DNA from: Pseudomonas iridis
GTDB lineage: Bacteria; Pseudomonadota; Gammaproteobacteria; Pseudomonadales; Pseudomonadaceae
Direction of reading: 5' to 3'
Assembly: GCF_017980685.1 (NCBI RefSeq)
Contig: NZ_JACXXO010000015.1
Coordinates: 62,001-126,000 of the forward strand
Length of the DNA: 64,000 bases
In this document: piece by piece, positions 24,796-33,938 of the stretch
Numbering within the stretch: position 1 is the stretch's first letter
Layout of the letters: every line of letters begins with the position of its first letter
Position numbers and translations under genes: made by a program
Notes under the pieces: generated by a model
Told to the model about the DNA's origin: nothing
The model's database searches: none
What the model saw: only the letters and a program-made list of their open reading frames with translations

Positions 24796-25230
24796 TTACT
24801 TCTTCAAGCCATAATGCTCATCGAGCATGCCTGGCGCATTCGGAGTCTTCGGCGCGTAATCGCGTGGCGGCTCCTGATCGCGCGGTGGCGTCAGACGCTC
24901 GCGCGGGACCTGCACCGATTCAGAGTGCAACGAGGCGAGCAAGCGCTGGCGAGTCTGCTCGTCCAGGGCCAGACGATTGGCACCCTCGGCGAGATGATCC
25001 TGCACTTCCTGATAGCTTTGGGTCAGTTTCTTGACCAGCATCGCGGTGCTGTTGAAGTGGGTGACCACTTCGTTTTGATAACTGTCGAAACGCTCCTGGA
25101 TATCATCCAGTTGACGCTGCGTACGGCTCGGCGCAGCGTTCGGCGCAACGCGCGCGATCAGGAATCCAATGGCGACACCCACAACCAGGGCAAGAGTCGG
25201 TAACAACCAAACTAAGAGCGAGTGTTCCAC
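24796..25230 (-). CDS. zapG: ZapG/YhcB (DUF1043) inner-membrane protein
   Basis: A 144-residue protein with one N-terminal membrane segment (LLVWLLPTLALVVGVAIGFL, residues 5-24) followed by a cytoplasmic coiled coil and a proline-rich tail. This is the layout of YhcB/ZapG, which links cell elongation and division with envelope synthesis. It is divergent from the alpha/beta hydrolase gene at 25375. The family is confidently recognised from TQRQLDDIQERFDSYQNEVV. Confidence 0.92.
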   Translation of the reverse strand: MEHSLLVWLLPTLALVVGVAIGFLIARVAPNAAPSRTQRQLDDIQERFDSYQNEVVTHFNSTAMLVKKLTQSYQEVQDHLAEGANRLALDEQTRQRLLASLHSESVQVPRERLTPPRDQEPPRDYAPKTPNAPGMLDEHYGLKK

Positions 25231-25374
25231 GAGTCCTTCCTCTATAAACGGCTTTGCTTTACGTTAACGGCTCGAACCTGCGCTGTATACCGCGATTCAC
25301 TCGCAATAGATTGGCACAGACAATTTGCTAGACGAGTCGACCCGATTCGAGGTCACGGAGTTCCTTCCTTGCTG

Positions 25375-26004
25375 ATGCGTGAAACCCCTGTAGTGATTGA
25401 TGGCCCGGTCGGCCAAATTGAAGCTCTTTACCTGGATAACGAGCAGCCGCGCGGCATCGCGCTGATCTGCCATCCGAACCCTGTGCAGGGCGGCACCATG
25501 CTCAACAAGGTCGTCTCGACCCTGCAGCGCACGGCCCGCGACGCCGGTCTGATCACCCTGCGCTTCAACTATCGCGGCGTCGGCGCCAGCGAAGGTAGCC
25601 ACGACATGGGCACCGGAGAGGTCGACGACGCTCAAGCCGCCGCCGCATGGCTGTTGGAAAAACACCCGAATCTGCCACTGACCCTGTTCGGTTTCTCCTT
25701 CGGCGGATTTGTTGCAGCAAGTCTCGGCGGTCGTCTCGAAGCCCAGGGCGTGCAACTCAAGCACCTGTTCATGGTCGCGCCGGCGGTGATGCGTCTGGGC
25801 GAGCAGGATCAACTGCCAGCGCATGGCGAGTTGACCGTGATCCAGCCGGAAACCGACGAAGTCATCGATCCGCAATTGGTCTATGACTGGTCGGACGAAC
25901 TCCAGCGCCCCCATGAGCTGCTGAAAGTGGCAGAATGCGGACACTTTTTTCATGGCAAGTTGACCGATCTCAAGGATCTGATCCTGCCGCGTCTCTCGAA
26001 TTGA
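25375..26004 (+). CDS. Alpha/beta hydrolase
   Basis: A 209-residue hydrolase of the small 'HPNPVQGGTM' group. The oxyanion region CHPNPVQGGTMLNK, the nucleophile elbow GFSFGG (Ser about 104) and the terminal histidine in CGHFFHG complete the triad. Similar proteins are annotated as serine hydrolases of unknown substrate, some of them esterases. A TTG at 25369 has a better-spaced GGAG and could be the true start, adding two residues. trpS follows 24 bp downstream, so co-transcription is likely. Confidence 0.88.
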   Translation: MRETPVVIDGPVGQIEALYLDNEQPRGIALICHPNPVQGGTMLNKVVSTLQRTARDAGLITLRFNYRGVGASEGSHDMGTGEVDDAQAAAAWLLEKHPNLPLTLFGFSFGGFVAASLGGRLEAQGVQLKHLFMVAPAVMRLGEQDQLPAHGELTVIQPETDEVIDPQLVYDWSDELQRPHELLKVAECGHFFHGKLTDLKDLILPRLSN

Positions 26005-26028
26005 TTGCAGTCTGACAAGCGATTACCC

Positions 26029-27384
26029 ATGACGAACCGTACCCGCATCCTCACCGGCATCACCACCACCGGCACGCCACACCTTGGCAACTACGCCGGC
26101 GCCATCCGTCCGGCGATCCTCGCCAGCCGCGACAGCAATGCCGATTCGTTCTACTTCCTGGCCGACTACCACGCCCTGATCAAATGCGATGACCCGCTGC
26201 GCATCCAGCGCTCGCGTCTGGAAATCGCTGCGACCTGGCTGGCCGGTGGCCTGGATGTCGACCGCGTGACCTTCTACCGTCAGTCGGACATCCCGGAAAT
26301 CCCCGAGCTGACTTGGCTGCTGACCTGCGTCGCCGCCAAGGGCTTGCTCAACCGTGCGCACGCCTACAAGGCCTCGGTGGACAAGAACGTCGAAACCGGT
26401 GAAGACCCGGATGCCGGCATCACCATGGGCCTCTACAGCTACCCGGTGCTGATGGCTGCGGACATCCTGATGTTCAACGCGCACAAGGTGCCGGTCGGTC
26501 GTGACCAGATCCAGCACGTGGAAATGGCCCGCGACATCGGCCAGCGCTTCAACCACCTGTTTGGCCAGGGCAAAGAATTCTTCACCATGCCTGAAGCGTT
26601 GATCGAAGAAAGCGTGGCAACACTGCCTGGTCTCGACGGTCGCAAGATGTCGAAGAGCTACGACAACACCATTCCGTTGTTCTCCAGCGCCAAAGAGATG
26701 AAGGACGCGATCTCGCGGATCGTCACTGACTCCAAAGCGCCAGGCGAAGCCAAGGATCCGGACAACTCGCACCTGTTCACTCTGTTTCAGGCCTTCGCCA
26801 CGCCAGCACAGGCTGACGAATTCCGCAGTGAACTGCTCGGTGGCCTGGGTTGGGGCGAGGCGAAGAACCGCCTGTTCCAGTTGCTCGACAACGAACTGGG
26901 CGAAGCGCGCGACAAGTATCACCAGTTGATCGAGCGTCCGGCGGATCTGGAAGACATCCTGCAGATAGGCGCGAAAAAGGCCCGTGCCGTGGCAACGCCG
27001 TTCCTCAACGAACTGCGTGAAGCCGTGGGCCTGCGTTCGTTCGTCAATCAGGTTCAGGTGGCTGCGACCACCAAGAAGAAAGCCGTAAAAGCCGCACGCT
27101 TCGTCAGTTTCCGCGAGGACGACGGCAGTTTCCGTTTCCGTCTGCTGGCGGCCGATGGCGAGCAATTGCTGCTGTCGCGCAACTTCGCCGATGGCAAAAC
27201 CGCTGGCCAGGTGACCAAGCAACTGCAATCCGGTCAGCCTCTGGACTTGCGCAGCGAAGACTTGAGCTTCAGCGTGTGGCTGGAAGGCGAGTGCATCGGC
27301 GACAGCCCGGCATTCGCTGACAGCACGGCGCGGGACACGGCCATCGAGGCCCTGCGCATCGCGTTGACCCCGGTACAGGAATAA
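26029..27384 (+). CDS. trpS: Tryptophan--tRNA ligase
   Basis: A 451-residue class I synthetase. The HIGH-like motif is TGTPHLGNYAG near the N-terminus and the KMSKS-like motif is GRKMSKSYDN. The enzyme charges tRNA(Trp). It is longer than E. coli TrpS (about 334 residues) because of a C-terminal extension after about residue 350 (KKKAVKAARFVSFREDDGSF and onward) that looks like an added beta domain, seen in other pseudomonad enzymes. The ATG at 26029 is the first codon before conserved sequence. Confidence 0.97.
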   Translation: MTNRTRILTGITTTGTPHLGNYAGAIRPAILASRDSNADSFYFLADYHALIKCDDPLRIQRSRLEIAATWLAGGLDVDRVTFYRQSDIPEIPELTWLLTCVAAKGLLNRAHAYKASVDKNVETGEDPDAGITMGLYSYPVLMAADILMFNAHKVPVGRDQIQHVEMARDIGQRFNHLFGQGKEFFTMPEALIEESVATLPGLDGRKMSKSYDNTIPLFSSAKEMKDAISRIVTDSKAPGEAKDPDNSHLFTLFQAFATPAQADEFRSELLGGLGWGEAKNRLFQLLDNELGEARDKYHQLIERPADLEDILQIGAKKARAVATPFLNELREAVGLRSFVNQVQVAATTKKKAVKAARFVSFREDDGSFRFRLLAADGEQLLLSRNFADGKTAGQVTKQLQSGQPLDLRSEDLSFSVWLEGECIGDSPAFADSTARDTAIEALRIALTPVQE

Positions 27385-27474
27385 TCAGCGGCTCGGCCCG
27401 ACCAAGGGCTGATTGCCATTCCCATGGGCCGTCGCTACAGTGACGGCCCGTTTTTGTTGCCTTGCTAACGAATT

Positions 27475-28569
27475 ATGACGCCCCTAGAACGATACCAAGC
27501 TGATCTGAAACGCCCGGACTTCTTCCATGACGCCGCGCAGGAAACTGCTGTGCGTCATTTGCAGCGCCTGTACGAGGATCTGATCGCCGCCGATCAGAAC
27601 AAGCCGGGTCTTTTGAGCAAGCTGTTTGGCAAAAAGGATCAGACGCCGGTCAAGGGTCTGTACTTCTGGGGCGGCGTGGGTCGCGGCAAGACTTACCTGG
27701 TCGACACCTTCTTCGAAGCGCTGCCGTTCAAGGAAAAGACCCGCACGCACTTCCACCGCTTCATGAAGCGTGTGCACGAAGAGATGAAAACCCTCGGCGG
27801 CGAGAAAAACCCGCTGACCATCATCGCCAAGCGTTTTGCGACTGAGTCGCGGGTCATCTGCTTCGATGAATTCTTTGTCTCCGACATCACTGACGCAATG
27901 ATCCTCGGCACGCTGATGGAAGAGCTGTTCAAGAACGGCGTGACCCTGGTCGCGACCTCGAACATCGTTCCCGATGGTCTGTACAAGGACGGCCTGCAAC
28001 GCGCGCGCTTCCTGCCGGCCATTGCGCTGATCAAGCAGCACACCGAAATAGTCAACGTCGACAGCGGCGTCGACTATCGTTTGCGCCACCTCGAGCAGGC
28101 GGAACTGTTCCACTATCCGCTCGACGAAGCCGCTCACGAAAGCCTGCGCAAGAGCTTCAAGGCACTGACACCGGAATGCACGGCGGCGGTGGAAAACGAC
28201 GTGCTGATCATTGAAAATCGCGAGATCCGCGCCCTGCGCACTTGTGATGACGTGGCCTGGTTCGACTTCCGCGAACTGTGCGACGGCCCGCGCAGCCAGA
28301 ACGACTACATCGAACTGGGCAAAATCTTCCACGCCGTGCTGCTCAGCGGTGTCGAGCAGATGAGCGTCACCACCGATGACATCGCTCGCCGCTTCATCAA
28401 CATGGTCGACGAGTTCTACGACCGTAACGTGAAGCTGATCATCTCTGCTGAAGTCGAGTTGAAGGATCTGTACACCGGCGGGCGCCTGAACTTCGAGTTC
28501 CAGCGCACGCTGAGTCGCCTGCTGGAGATGCAGTCGCACGAATTCCTGTCGCGGGCCCATAAGCCTTAA
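27475..28569 (+). CDS. zapE: Cell division ATPase ZapE
   Basis: A 364-residue AFG1-type P-loop ATPase. Walker A GGVGRGKTYL is near residues 65-74 and Walker B VICFDEFFVSD near 128-138. ZapE acts at the division ring late in constriction and destabilises FtsZ polymers in an ATP-dependent way. Full length for the family. It follows trpS by 90 bp and ends at a strong terminator. Confidence 0.95.
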   Translation: MTPLERYQADLKRPDFFHDAAQETAVRHLQRLYEDLIAADQNKPGLLSKLFGKKDQTPVKGLYFWGGVGRGKTYLVDTFFEALPFKEKTRTHFHRFMKRVHEEMKTLGGEKNPLTIIAKRFATESRVICFDEFFVSDITDAMILGTLMEELFKNGVTLVATSNIVPDGLYKDGLQRARFLPAIALIKQHTEIVNVDSGVDYRLRHLEQAELFHYPLDEAAHESLRKSFKALTPECTAAVENDVLIIENREIRALRTCDDVAWFDFRELCDGPRSQNDYIELGKIFHAVLLSGVEQMSVTTDDIARRFINMVDEFYDRNVKLIISAEVELKDLYTGGRLNFEFQRTLSRLLEMQSHEFLSRAHKP

Positions 28570-28585
28570 GCAGATCTCGAATTCA

Positions 28586-28620
28586 GAAAAAGGGCCTGCA
28601 ATTGCAGGCCCTTTTTTTTG
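28586..28620. terminator. Rho-independent terminator after zapE
   Basis: GGGCCTGCAA and TTGCAGGCCC form a perfect 10-bp stem between AAAAA and a run of eight T. Between convergent genes (zapE and the asparaginase gene) it can act on both strands, though the T-run favours zapE. Confidence 0.93.
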
Positions 28621-28629
28621 CGCGTTTGG

Positions 28630-29613
28630 TCAACCGGTTTGATCGAGGCAAGACGCCAGATGCTCTTGCTGTCTGCACCCGACCAGCAGCCAGAGCAAAA
28701 TCCTCGCTTTGCGCGGGCAGGTGAACCCGGCCATCACAGCACCCTTGCGCTGCAAATCGATTTCGCTGCCCTCAAAGCCGTAGGTTGACCGTGCCGTGGA
28801 GCCACAGCCGGTGCGTGTCGCGATTATTACCGGAATGTGTCGGGCGATGGTTTCGATGACTTTGGCCCAGTTTGCGGACACATGTCCGGCACCGAATCCG
28901 GCGATCACCAGCCCGTCATAGCCCAACTCGACGACATTTTCCAGCAGCAGACTGTCCGCAGAAAGCGATGCTTCCAGCAAGGCGATCGTCTGGTTGGTGG
29001 TTTGCGGCAGGGGCAAGACTTGACGTGCAACAGGCGGCTGCAAATAACGCACAACACCTTCCATTAGAACGCCGGCCGGACCGGTCACAGGCGATGCGAA
29101 CGCGTGCAGCGCCATGGAGTCGACTTTGCGCACGGCGTTCGCCCGGTGAATCTGCCCTTGGATAACCACTTGGACGCCGCGACCCCGACTGCTTTGCGCC
29201 AGTGCGACGCGGCCGGCATCCAGCAGGTTTGCCGGGCCATCGGCACCCGCCTGGGCCGCCGAGCGCATGGCACCAGTCAGCACCAGTGGCTCGTCGTGGT
29301 CCCATAGATGATCAAAAAAAGTAGCGGATTCCTCCAGCGTGTCCGTGCCTTGAACAATGATTACTCCTGCCGCACCTTGATTGATCTGAAAGTTCGCCCA
29401 GCACAACACGCTCAGCAGGTATTCGAAATCAAGTGAGGCGCCAGGCAATAGGCCGAGTGTCTCAACGGTCAACTGCGCGAGTGTTTTCAGTTCCGGCACC
29501 GTGTTCAGTAGCGTCTCGCCGGACACCGATGGAACGACACCTTCGCCGCTTTGAAGCGATTGCATGCTGACAGTACCGCCGAGTGCGGCAATGGCCAGTT
29601 TGGGCAAGTCCAT
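28630..29613 (-). CDS. L-asparaginase-family amidohydrolase
   Basis: A 327-residue asparaginase/glutaminase-family protein. The first catalytic threonine is in ALGGTVSMQ (Thr14) and the second active-site block is VQGTDTLEES (Thr90-Asp91). Later blocks LTGAMRSA and DGLVIAGFGAGHVS fit the family. No signal peptide is visible, so it is cytoplasmic. The start at 29613 has GAGG upstream. It is the last gene of the minus-strand cluster with the membrane protein, nitrilase and flavin monooxygenase, so its real substrate may be an amide made by that pathway and not asparagine. Confidence 0.88.
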   Translation of the reverse strand: MDLPKLAIAALGGTVSMQSLQSGEGVVPSVSGETLLNTVPELKTLAQLTVETLGLLPGASLDFEYLLSVLCWANFQINQGAAGVIIVQGTDTLEESATFFDHLWDHDEPLVLTGAMRSAAQAGADGPANLLDAGRVALAQSSRGRGVQVVIQGQIHRANAVRKVDSMALHAFASPVTGPAGVLMEGVVRYLQPPVARQVLPLPQTTNQTIALLEASLSADSLLLENVVELGYDGLVIAGFGAGHVSANWAKVIETIARHIPVIIATRTGCGSTARSTYGFEGSEIDLQRKGAVMAGFTCPRKARILLWLLVGCRQQEHLASCLDQTG

Positions 29614-29680
29614 GTGATACCTCGCAAAGGAAACCGGCGGCTCCTGAATCGGATTCAAGCGCCAGCCGGGAAGGGGGACG

Positions 29681-30889
29681 TCAGTGGCTTGCCAGCCAGC
29701 CGACGAGCGGAAGGATCAGCAGCGTGCTGATGGCCATGGACAACACATTCCCGATGAAACCGTGCATGTGCCCCGGCACTCGTTGCGCCAGAGCGCAAGC
29801 CAGCGGTGGGGCGATCAGGGCACCGAGCAATGCGCTTGAGGCAATCACTTGCCAGTCGCCGCCGTAGGTCAAAATAGCTGCCGGAACGACTGATACCAGT
29901 GGCACATAGGTCGGGTACCAGCCTCGGGCTATCCATTGTTTGCGCCAGATCAGCACGCCCAGTGCCGAGGTCAATGCCTGGCCCGCCAGTAATTGCGGCA
30001 GCAAACCGGTGCCATAGACAGGGCTCATCGGGTTCAGGGTGAACGCCAGCAATGCGCCGACGATCAGCCCAAGACTGGCCCATTCATTGCCGAAAAAAGG
30101 CGCTTCGGAGAAGTCCGCCAAGACCCGGCGAATGCTCCAGACCACACCATAATCGGGAGCCTTGGCGGTTACAGGGATGCTGGCCTCCTCGGCGACCTGT
30201 TCGGGCGCCGCGGATGTCACCAGACTCGGCACGCAGCGGCAGAGTACGAAGGCGCCGATGCTGGCGATTGCCATGCCCGATACATTGCCGATCACCACGG
30301 GCAGGCCGAGGGGGTTGCAGACGTAATTCACGATCAGCATGCACATGGGCGTCACGAAAAGGGCTCCCATGATTGCGCCATTGATCGCGACCTTCCAGCC
30401 GCCCCCAAACATCAGAACCATGGCCGCGGGCAACGACACAAATGCCGCAAACGTGGGCTGCCAGCTCGTGGCGGTGACGGTCCAGCCCCACACGAGATTG
30501 CTCAGTACCAGACCCAGCAACGAGCTGGTGACGAGCCACGGCCATAGTCCGCTGCCGTAACAGATGGTAAAGCCTTGCCAGGATTTCCCCGTTCGATTCG
30601 CCCAGTAACCCAGATAAGCACCTGCCAAAAGGCCAATGGATGCGAACTCGTGTTTATAAAATGCCACCTCACTGATATCTCCCAACACCCAGCGCAGCCA
30701 GGCGGTCGGCTCGGGAAGATTCGAGACCATGTGGCCGTAATCCGGCCAGCGTGCTGACCAAAGTGAGTGATTGTTCATTGAGAGCCAGACAATCAGCGCT
30801 GTAGCACTCAGCAGCAATCCAATGATCATGCTGTCGAGCATTGTTCTGGCGGCGATTTGTTTCCGTGGTTTTGCGTGGATAGTTCCCAT
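29681..30889 (-). CDS. Unknown polytopic membrane protein with internal duplication
   Basis: A 402-residue hydrophobic protein of about ten predicted membrane segments. It consists of two repeated halves: VLGDISEVAFYKHEFASIGL (68-87) matches VLADFSEAPFFGNEWASLGL (256-275); VSLPAAMVLMFGGGWKVAIN (151-170) matches VSVVPAAILTYGGDWQVIAS (332-351); GNVSGMAIAS (201-210) matches GNVLSMAIST (380-389). A charged linker of about 40 residues separates them. I do not recognise the family. Two-fold pseudo-symmetry suggests a transporter. It starts 15 bp after the nitrilase gene, so it probably carries the pathway substrate or product. Confidence 0.85.
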   Translation of the reverse strand: MGTIHAKPRKQIAARTMLDSMIIGLLLSATALIVWLSMNNHSLWSARWPDYGHMVSNLPEPTAWLRWVLGDISEVAFYKHEFASIGLLAGAYLGYWANRTGKSWQGFTICYGSGLWPWLVTSSLLGLVLSNLVWGWTVTATSWQPTFAAFVSLPAAMVLMFGGGWKVAINGAIMGALFVTPMCMLIVNYVCNPLGLPVVIGNVSGMAIASIGAFVLCRCVPSLVTSAAPEQVAEEASIPVTAKAPDYGVVWSIRRVLADFSEAPFFGNEWASLGLIVGALLAFTLNPMSPVYGTGLLPQLLAGQALTSALGVLIWRKQWIARGWYPTYVPLVSVVPAAILTYGGDWQVIASSALLGALIAPPLACALAQRVPGHMHGFIGNVLSMAISTLLILPLVGWLASH

Positions 30890-30904
30890 TGCTTGGCCCC
30901 CCGG

Positions 30905-31792
30905 TTAGCGCGCAAGGCACGGATGCTGGGTGTAACCGAGCATTCGGTCGTAGACATCGCAGCGACGATCCCGATGGAGGTCGTTCAAGTCATTCCAGAT
31001 AGGCGCGCTGCGAGCGCTGGTCAGGTCAATATCGGCATAGAGAATTTCCTGCTGGTCGGCAGATGCCACGCGGCCGATCGGCCAGCCGTTGGTGCCGGCG
31101 ATCAATGAACATCCAAGGTATCGAGCGCCGCGCTCTTCGCCGATTCGACTCGCCGCGGCGATAAAAACATTGTTGACATGCGCGGCGGTCATGGTCAGAT
31201 ACGAGGCCATGCATTTGCCGGCGTCATCGAACAACGGTGGCGGAGTCCAGACCCAATTGTTCAGGCTGCAAATGATGTCTGCGCCTTGCTGGCTCAGGAT
31301 CCTCGGGACCTCGGGAAACCAGATGTCCCAGCAGATCAGCAATCCAATGCGACCGATAGGCGTGTCAAAGACCGGGAATCCCGAGTCGCCGGCAGTAAAC
31401 CAGAGCTTTTCCAGGTTCCAGAGATGAGCCTTGCGGTACTTGCCGATAAACCCGTCAGGCCCCACTAGCACGCCAGTGTTGTATAGCTTCGATCCCTCGC
31501 GCTCGGTCAGCCCGGCTACCAGATAAACCTGATGATGACGGGCGAAATCTTCCCAACTGCCGACACTCGGCCCTTCTGGAACCGCTTCGGCATGGTCAAA
31601 CGCATCCTGCCGGTTCTGAAAGAAATAACCGGTGTTGGTCAGTTCGGGCAAAACGATAAGGTTTGCGCCGTTGTTAACCGCTTCCAGTGCCAACTCCAGA
31701 CTGGTACTCAAGTTTGCCGCGCGGTTTTGCGTGCCGACCTGCGGATCAAATTGCACGACCGCAATACGAACGGGGCTTGTGGACTCACTCAT
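30905..31792 (-). CDS. Nitrilase-superfamily amidohydrolase
   Basis: A 295-residue carbon-nitrogen hydrolase. The Glu-Lys-Cys triad is Glu50 (IVLPELTNTGY), Lys121 (GKYRKAHLW) and Cys154 (LLICWDIWFPE). The CWD sequence and length fit the amidase/carbamoylase branches and not true nitrilases. In the cluster it follows a flavin amino-acid monooxygenase by 196 bp; known pairs of this type (DavB with DavA for lysine; IaaM with a separate amidase for tryptophan) make an amide and hydrolyse it. Hydrolysis of the monooxygenase product is therefore the likely job; the exact substrate is unknown. Confidence 0.9.
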   Translation of the reverse strand: MSESTSPVRIAVVQFDPQVGTQNRAANLSTSLELALEAVNNGANLIVLPELTNTGYFFQNRQDAFDHAEAVPEGPSVGSWEDFARHHQVYLVAGLTEREGSKLYNTGVLVGPDGFIGKYRKAHLWNLEKLWFTAGDSGFPVFDTPIGRIGLLICWDIWFPEVPRILSQQGADIICSLNNWVWTPPPLFDDAGKCMASYLTMTAAHVNNVFIAAASRIGEERGARYLGCSLIAGTNGWPIGRVASADQQEILYADIDLTSARSAPIWNDLNDLHRDRRCDVYDRMLGYTQHPCLAR

Positions 31793-31988
31793 TTTTCATG
31801 ACCTCTTATTATTGTTTTCACGCCGTTGAATGGCGGGGTCATAAGAGTCGAGTCGGGAGCAAAGCGTAAGTCGGCGGTTTCCGGTTAAGTTGTAGGTCTT
31901 CTCCTAGGAAGCGTAGTCCCGCGTCATCGTAAGGTCCTCGGTCTGCTGCCGGGACCCTTCGTGAACAGTGGATGGCGTGCGCAGAAAA

Positions 31989-33938
31989 TCAGGTGGCGTG
32001 GTGAAAATGCGGGTAGTCATCCATGGTGAAGCCGCCGTTGAAACTCGCATCGGTCTTGTCGCAAATATGAATGACTGCATCGACGGCACCGCGAAAGCAG
32101 GGCTCGGTCCAACCGGCATCGACTGAAAATGACTCCCCCGATAAATACAGGCCCGAAGCCTTTGAATAGTCTCGGTTGTATTTCAGCAGGCGGACGGCAT
32201 CGTGGTAAGTCCCGGGACGGTAAAGCTTGGCGCACCCCAACGAATTTTTATCAGTCATCCAGCGCTGTACGACGGCTTGTTGCAGGCCGATGTACGGGGA
32301 TATGCGTTGCTGAATATTGCTGGAGTTCATGAGGATTCTGTCCAGTTCTTCTGCGCACTTTGCGACCAGTTCTTTGTCGCTGAAGCAGGAAAGTTTGGTT
32401 GCGTCGTCCTCCCAGGTGTAACTCAAAAGAATGCAGTCGTAGCTGTAGTTCTCGTTGTAGCGGTAGGTATAAACGTCATGGATAAAGCTGTCCGTGACAA
32501 TCACTTGGGGGATGTTGGTATTGCCCGACAAAAAGGATTTTTTCAGCGGTGCGAAGACCTTGCAGCTGGTTTCCCAGTGCGCGGTTTTGTACGCGTTAAT
32601 GGTTTCGAACGGCAGCATCTGAGGCGTGAAGTCTTCCAGCTTGACTCGGGTCTCTATCAACCATGAGGGCAGCGTCATGATCACTGAATCAAAGTCATTG
32701 AAGTGTTCCTGGGTCAACTCCGGCTGGCTATGTTTGCGGTTGAAATAGACGCGGATTTTTCCGCTGCCGAGTTTTTTCAATCTGCTGACGGCGCAGTCGG
32801 TCAACAGGCCTTCACTGCTTTGCTGGCAGTGCTCATAAAACGATTGGGTGGACTCGTCGGGCTTCATGAACATCAGGCATTCACTCAACGCAGCGAGCCC
32901 CAGATAGCGTGGTTTATCAAAGGGCAGGCCAGTCGAATCGAAAACCGCATTGCTGTTGACAAGGGGGGAGTCAGGCAGCGGGTCGCCTTGTTCATCCACT
33001 CGGCCATGCACTAATTGCAAATGGCTGCTGAAACCAAATATGGCGGTGCGCAGAGGGTATAACGCGCACACGTCATAGAAGGCTCCCCAGCTACCGTCGC
33101 CAATCCCGATGGCGTAGAAAATGGCCGACTCCTTTGCCGACATGCCCATCCCGCCAAAGTCACCGGGGGCGTCGCGATTCCAGCGCTGCAAGGCAGGCAT
33201 GCCAACCAGTTCGCGGAAGGATACGGCGTGGTATTTTTCGACGATAGCGGCCCAAGCGGCTTCCCAGTCCTCGCTCGCGTACATTTCGGCGACATGCCGG
33301 GTCATGCGGTCGGCGAAAGCCCTCCACTTGGCGTACACCGCTTGCAGTTCATCGCTGGGAGGCGGCGTCTGGCCGTCGGTATTTTTCCAGATCAGCATTT
33401 GCGGTGCCGCTTCGACCGCCAGACGGCCCTCGCGCAGGTAAATGCCGGTTGATTTGACCCATTGGCTGCCAGGGTTGGCGAAGTCCGAAAGCGACAAGTC
33501 AAAGGTCTTCGCGTAATAGGCCATCAGCGATCGACCCTCAGTCGGCAACTCGCCTTCGCGGTTGAACAGAGGCATGCGCATCGCGCCCATTTCAAACGGG
33601 GTATGACTCGCGCTGGATTGAGGGCTTCCCGGAACGGTCAGGTGTCTGCCGCCTATGCGGGAGGATTGCTCGATCAGCGTGATATGCCTGAAGCCGCAGC
33701 GCAGCAACTCTCGGGCGGCTGTGAGACCGGTCACGCCAGCGCCAATGATGCAGATCCGGTGTTGTGGGTCAGTGGCGCGAGCGATGCCGTCTTTTTGCTC
33801 GACCAATGCGCGATAGTCAAAGCACAAGTCGGGAGGATTGGGAAAGCGGGGCTTCCATTTGGATGGCGTAGAACGTTTTTTGCGAACCTCAACGCTTGCG
33901 GCTTGTGATGGGTAGTTGTAACTGGATCCGATGGTCAC
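31989..33938 (-). CDS. Flavin-dependent amino-acid 2-monooxygenase / amine oxidase
   Basis: A 649-residue flavoprotein. The FAD Rossmann motif IIGAGVTGLTAARELL begins at residue 64, followed by an IGGR motif; the C-terminal FAD block is GESFSVDAGW near 601-610. The stretch LLSYTWEDDATKL (504-516) closely resembles tryptophan 2-monooxygenase IaaM and phenylalanine 2-monooxygenase, which decarboxylate an amino acid to its amide. It is longer than IaaM (557 residues), with an N-terminal extension and an insert. GC is near 48-50% in the lines checked, below its neighbours. Substrate and product (amide or keto acid) remain inference. Confidence 0.87.
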   Translation of the reverse strand: MTIGSSYNYPSQAASVEVRKKRSTPSKWKPRFPNPPDLCFDYRALVEQKDGIARATDPQHRICIIGAGVTGLTAARELLRCGFRHITLIEQSSRIGGRHLTVPGSPQSSASHTPFEMGAMRMPLFNREGELPTEGRSLMAYYAKTFDLSLSDFANPGSQWVKSTGIYLREGRLAVEAAPQMLIWKNTDGQTPPPSDELQAVYAKWRAFADRMTRHVAEMYASEDWEAAWAAIVEKYHAVSFRELVGMPALQRWNRDAPGDFGGMGMSAKESAIFYAIGIGDGSWGAFYDVCALYPLRTAIFGFSSHLQLVHGRVDEQGDPLPDSPLVNSNAVFDSTGLPFDKPRYLGLAALSECLMFMKPDESTQSFYEHCQQSSEGLLTDCAVSRLKKLGSGKIRVYFNRKHSQPELTQEHFNDFDSVIMTLPSWLIETRVKLEDFTPQMLPFETINAYKTAHWETSCKVFAPLKKSFLSGNTNIPQVIVTDSFIHDVYTYRYNENYSYDCILLSYTWEDDATKLSCFSDKELVAKCAEELDRILMNSSNIQQRISPYIGLQQAVVQRWMTDKNSLGCAKLYRPGTYHDAVRLLKYNRDYSKASGLYLSGESFSVDAGWTEPCFRGAVDAVIHICDKTDASFNGGFTMDDYPHFHHAT

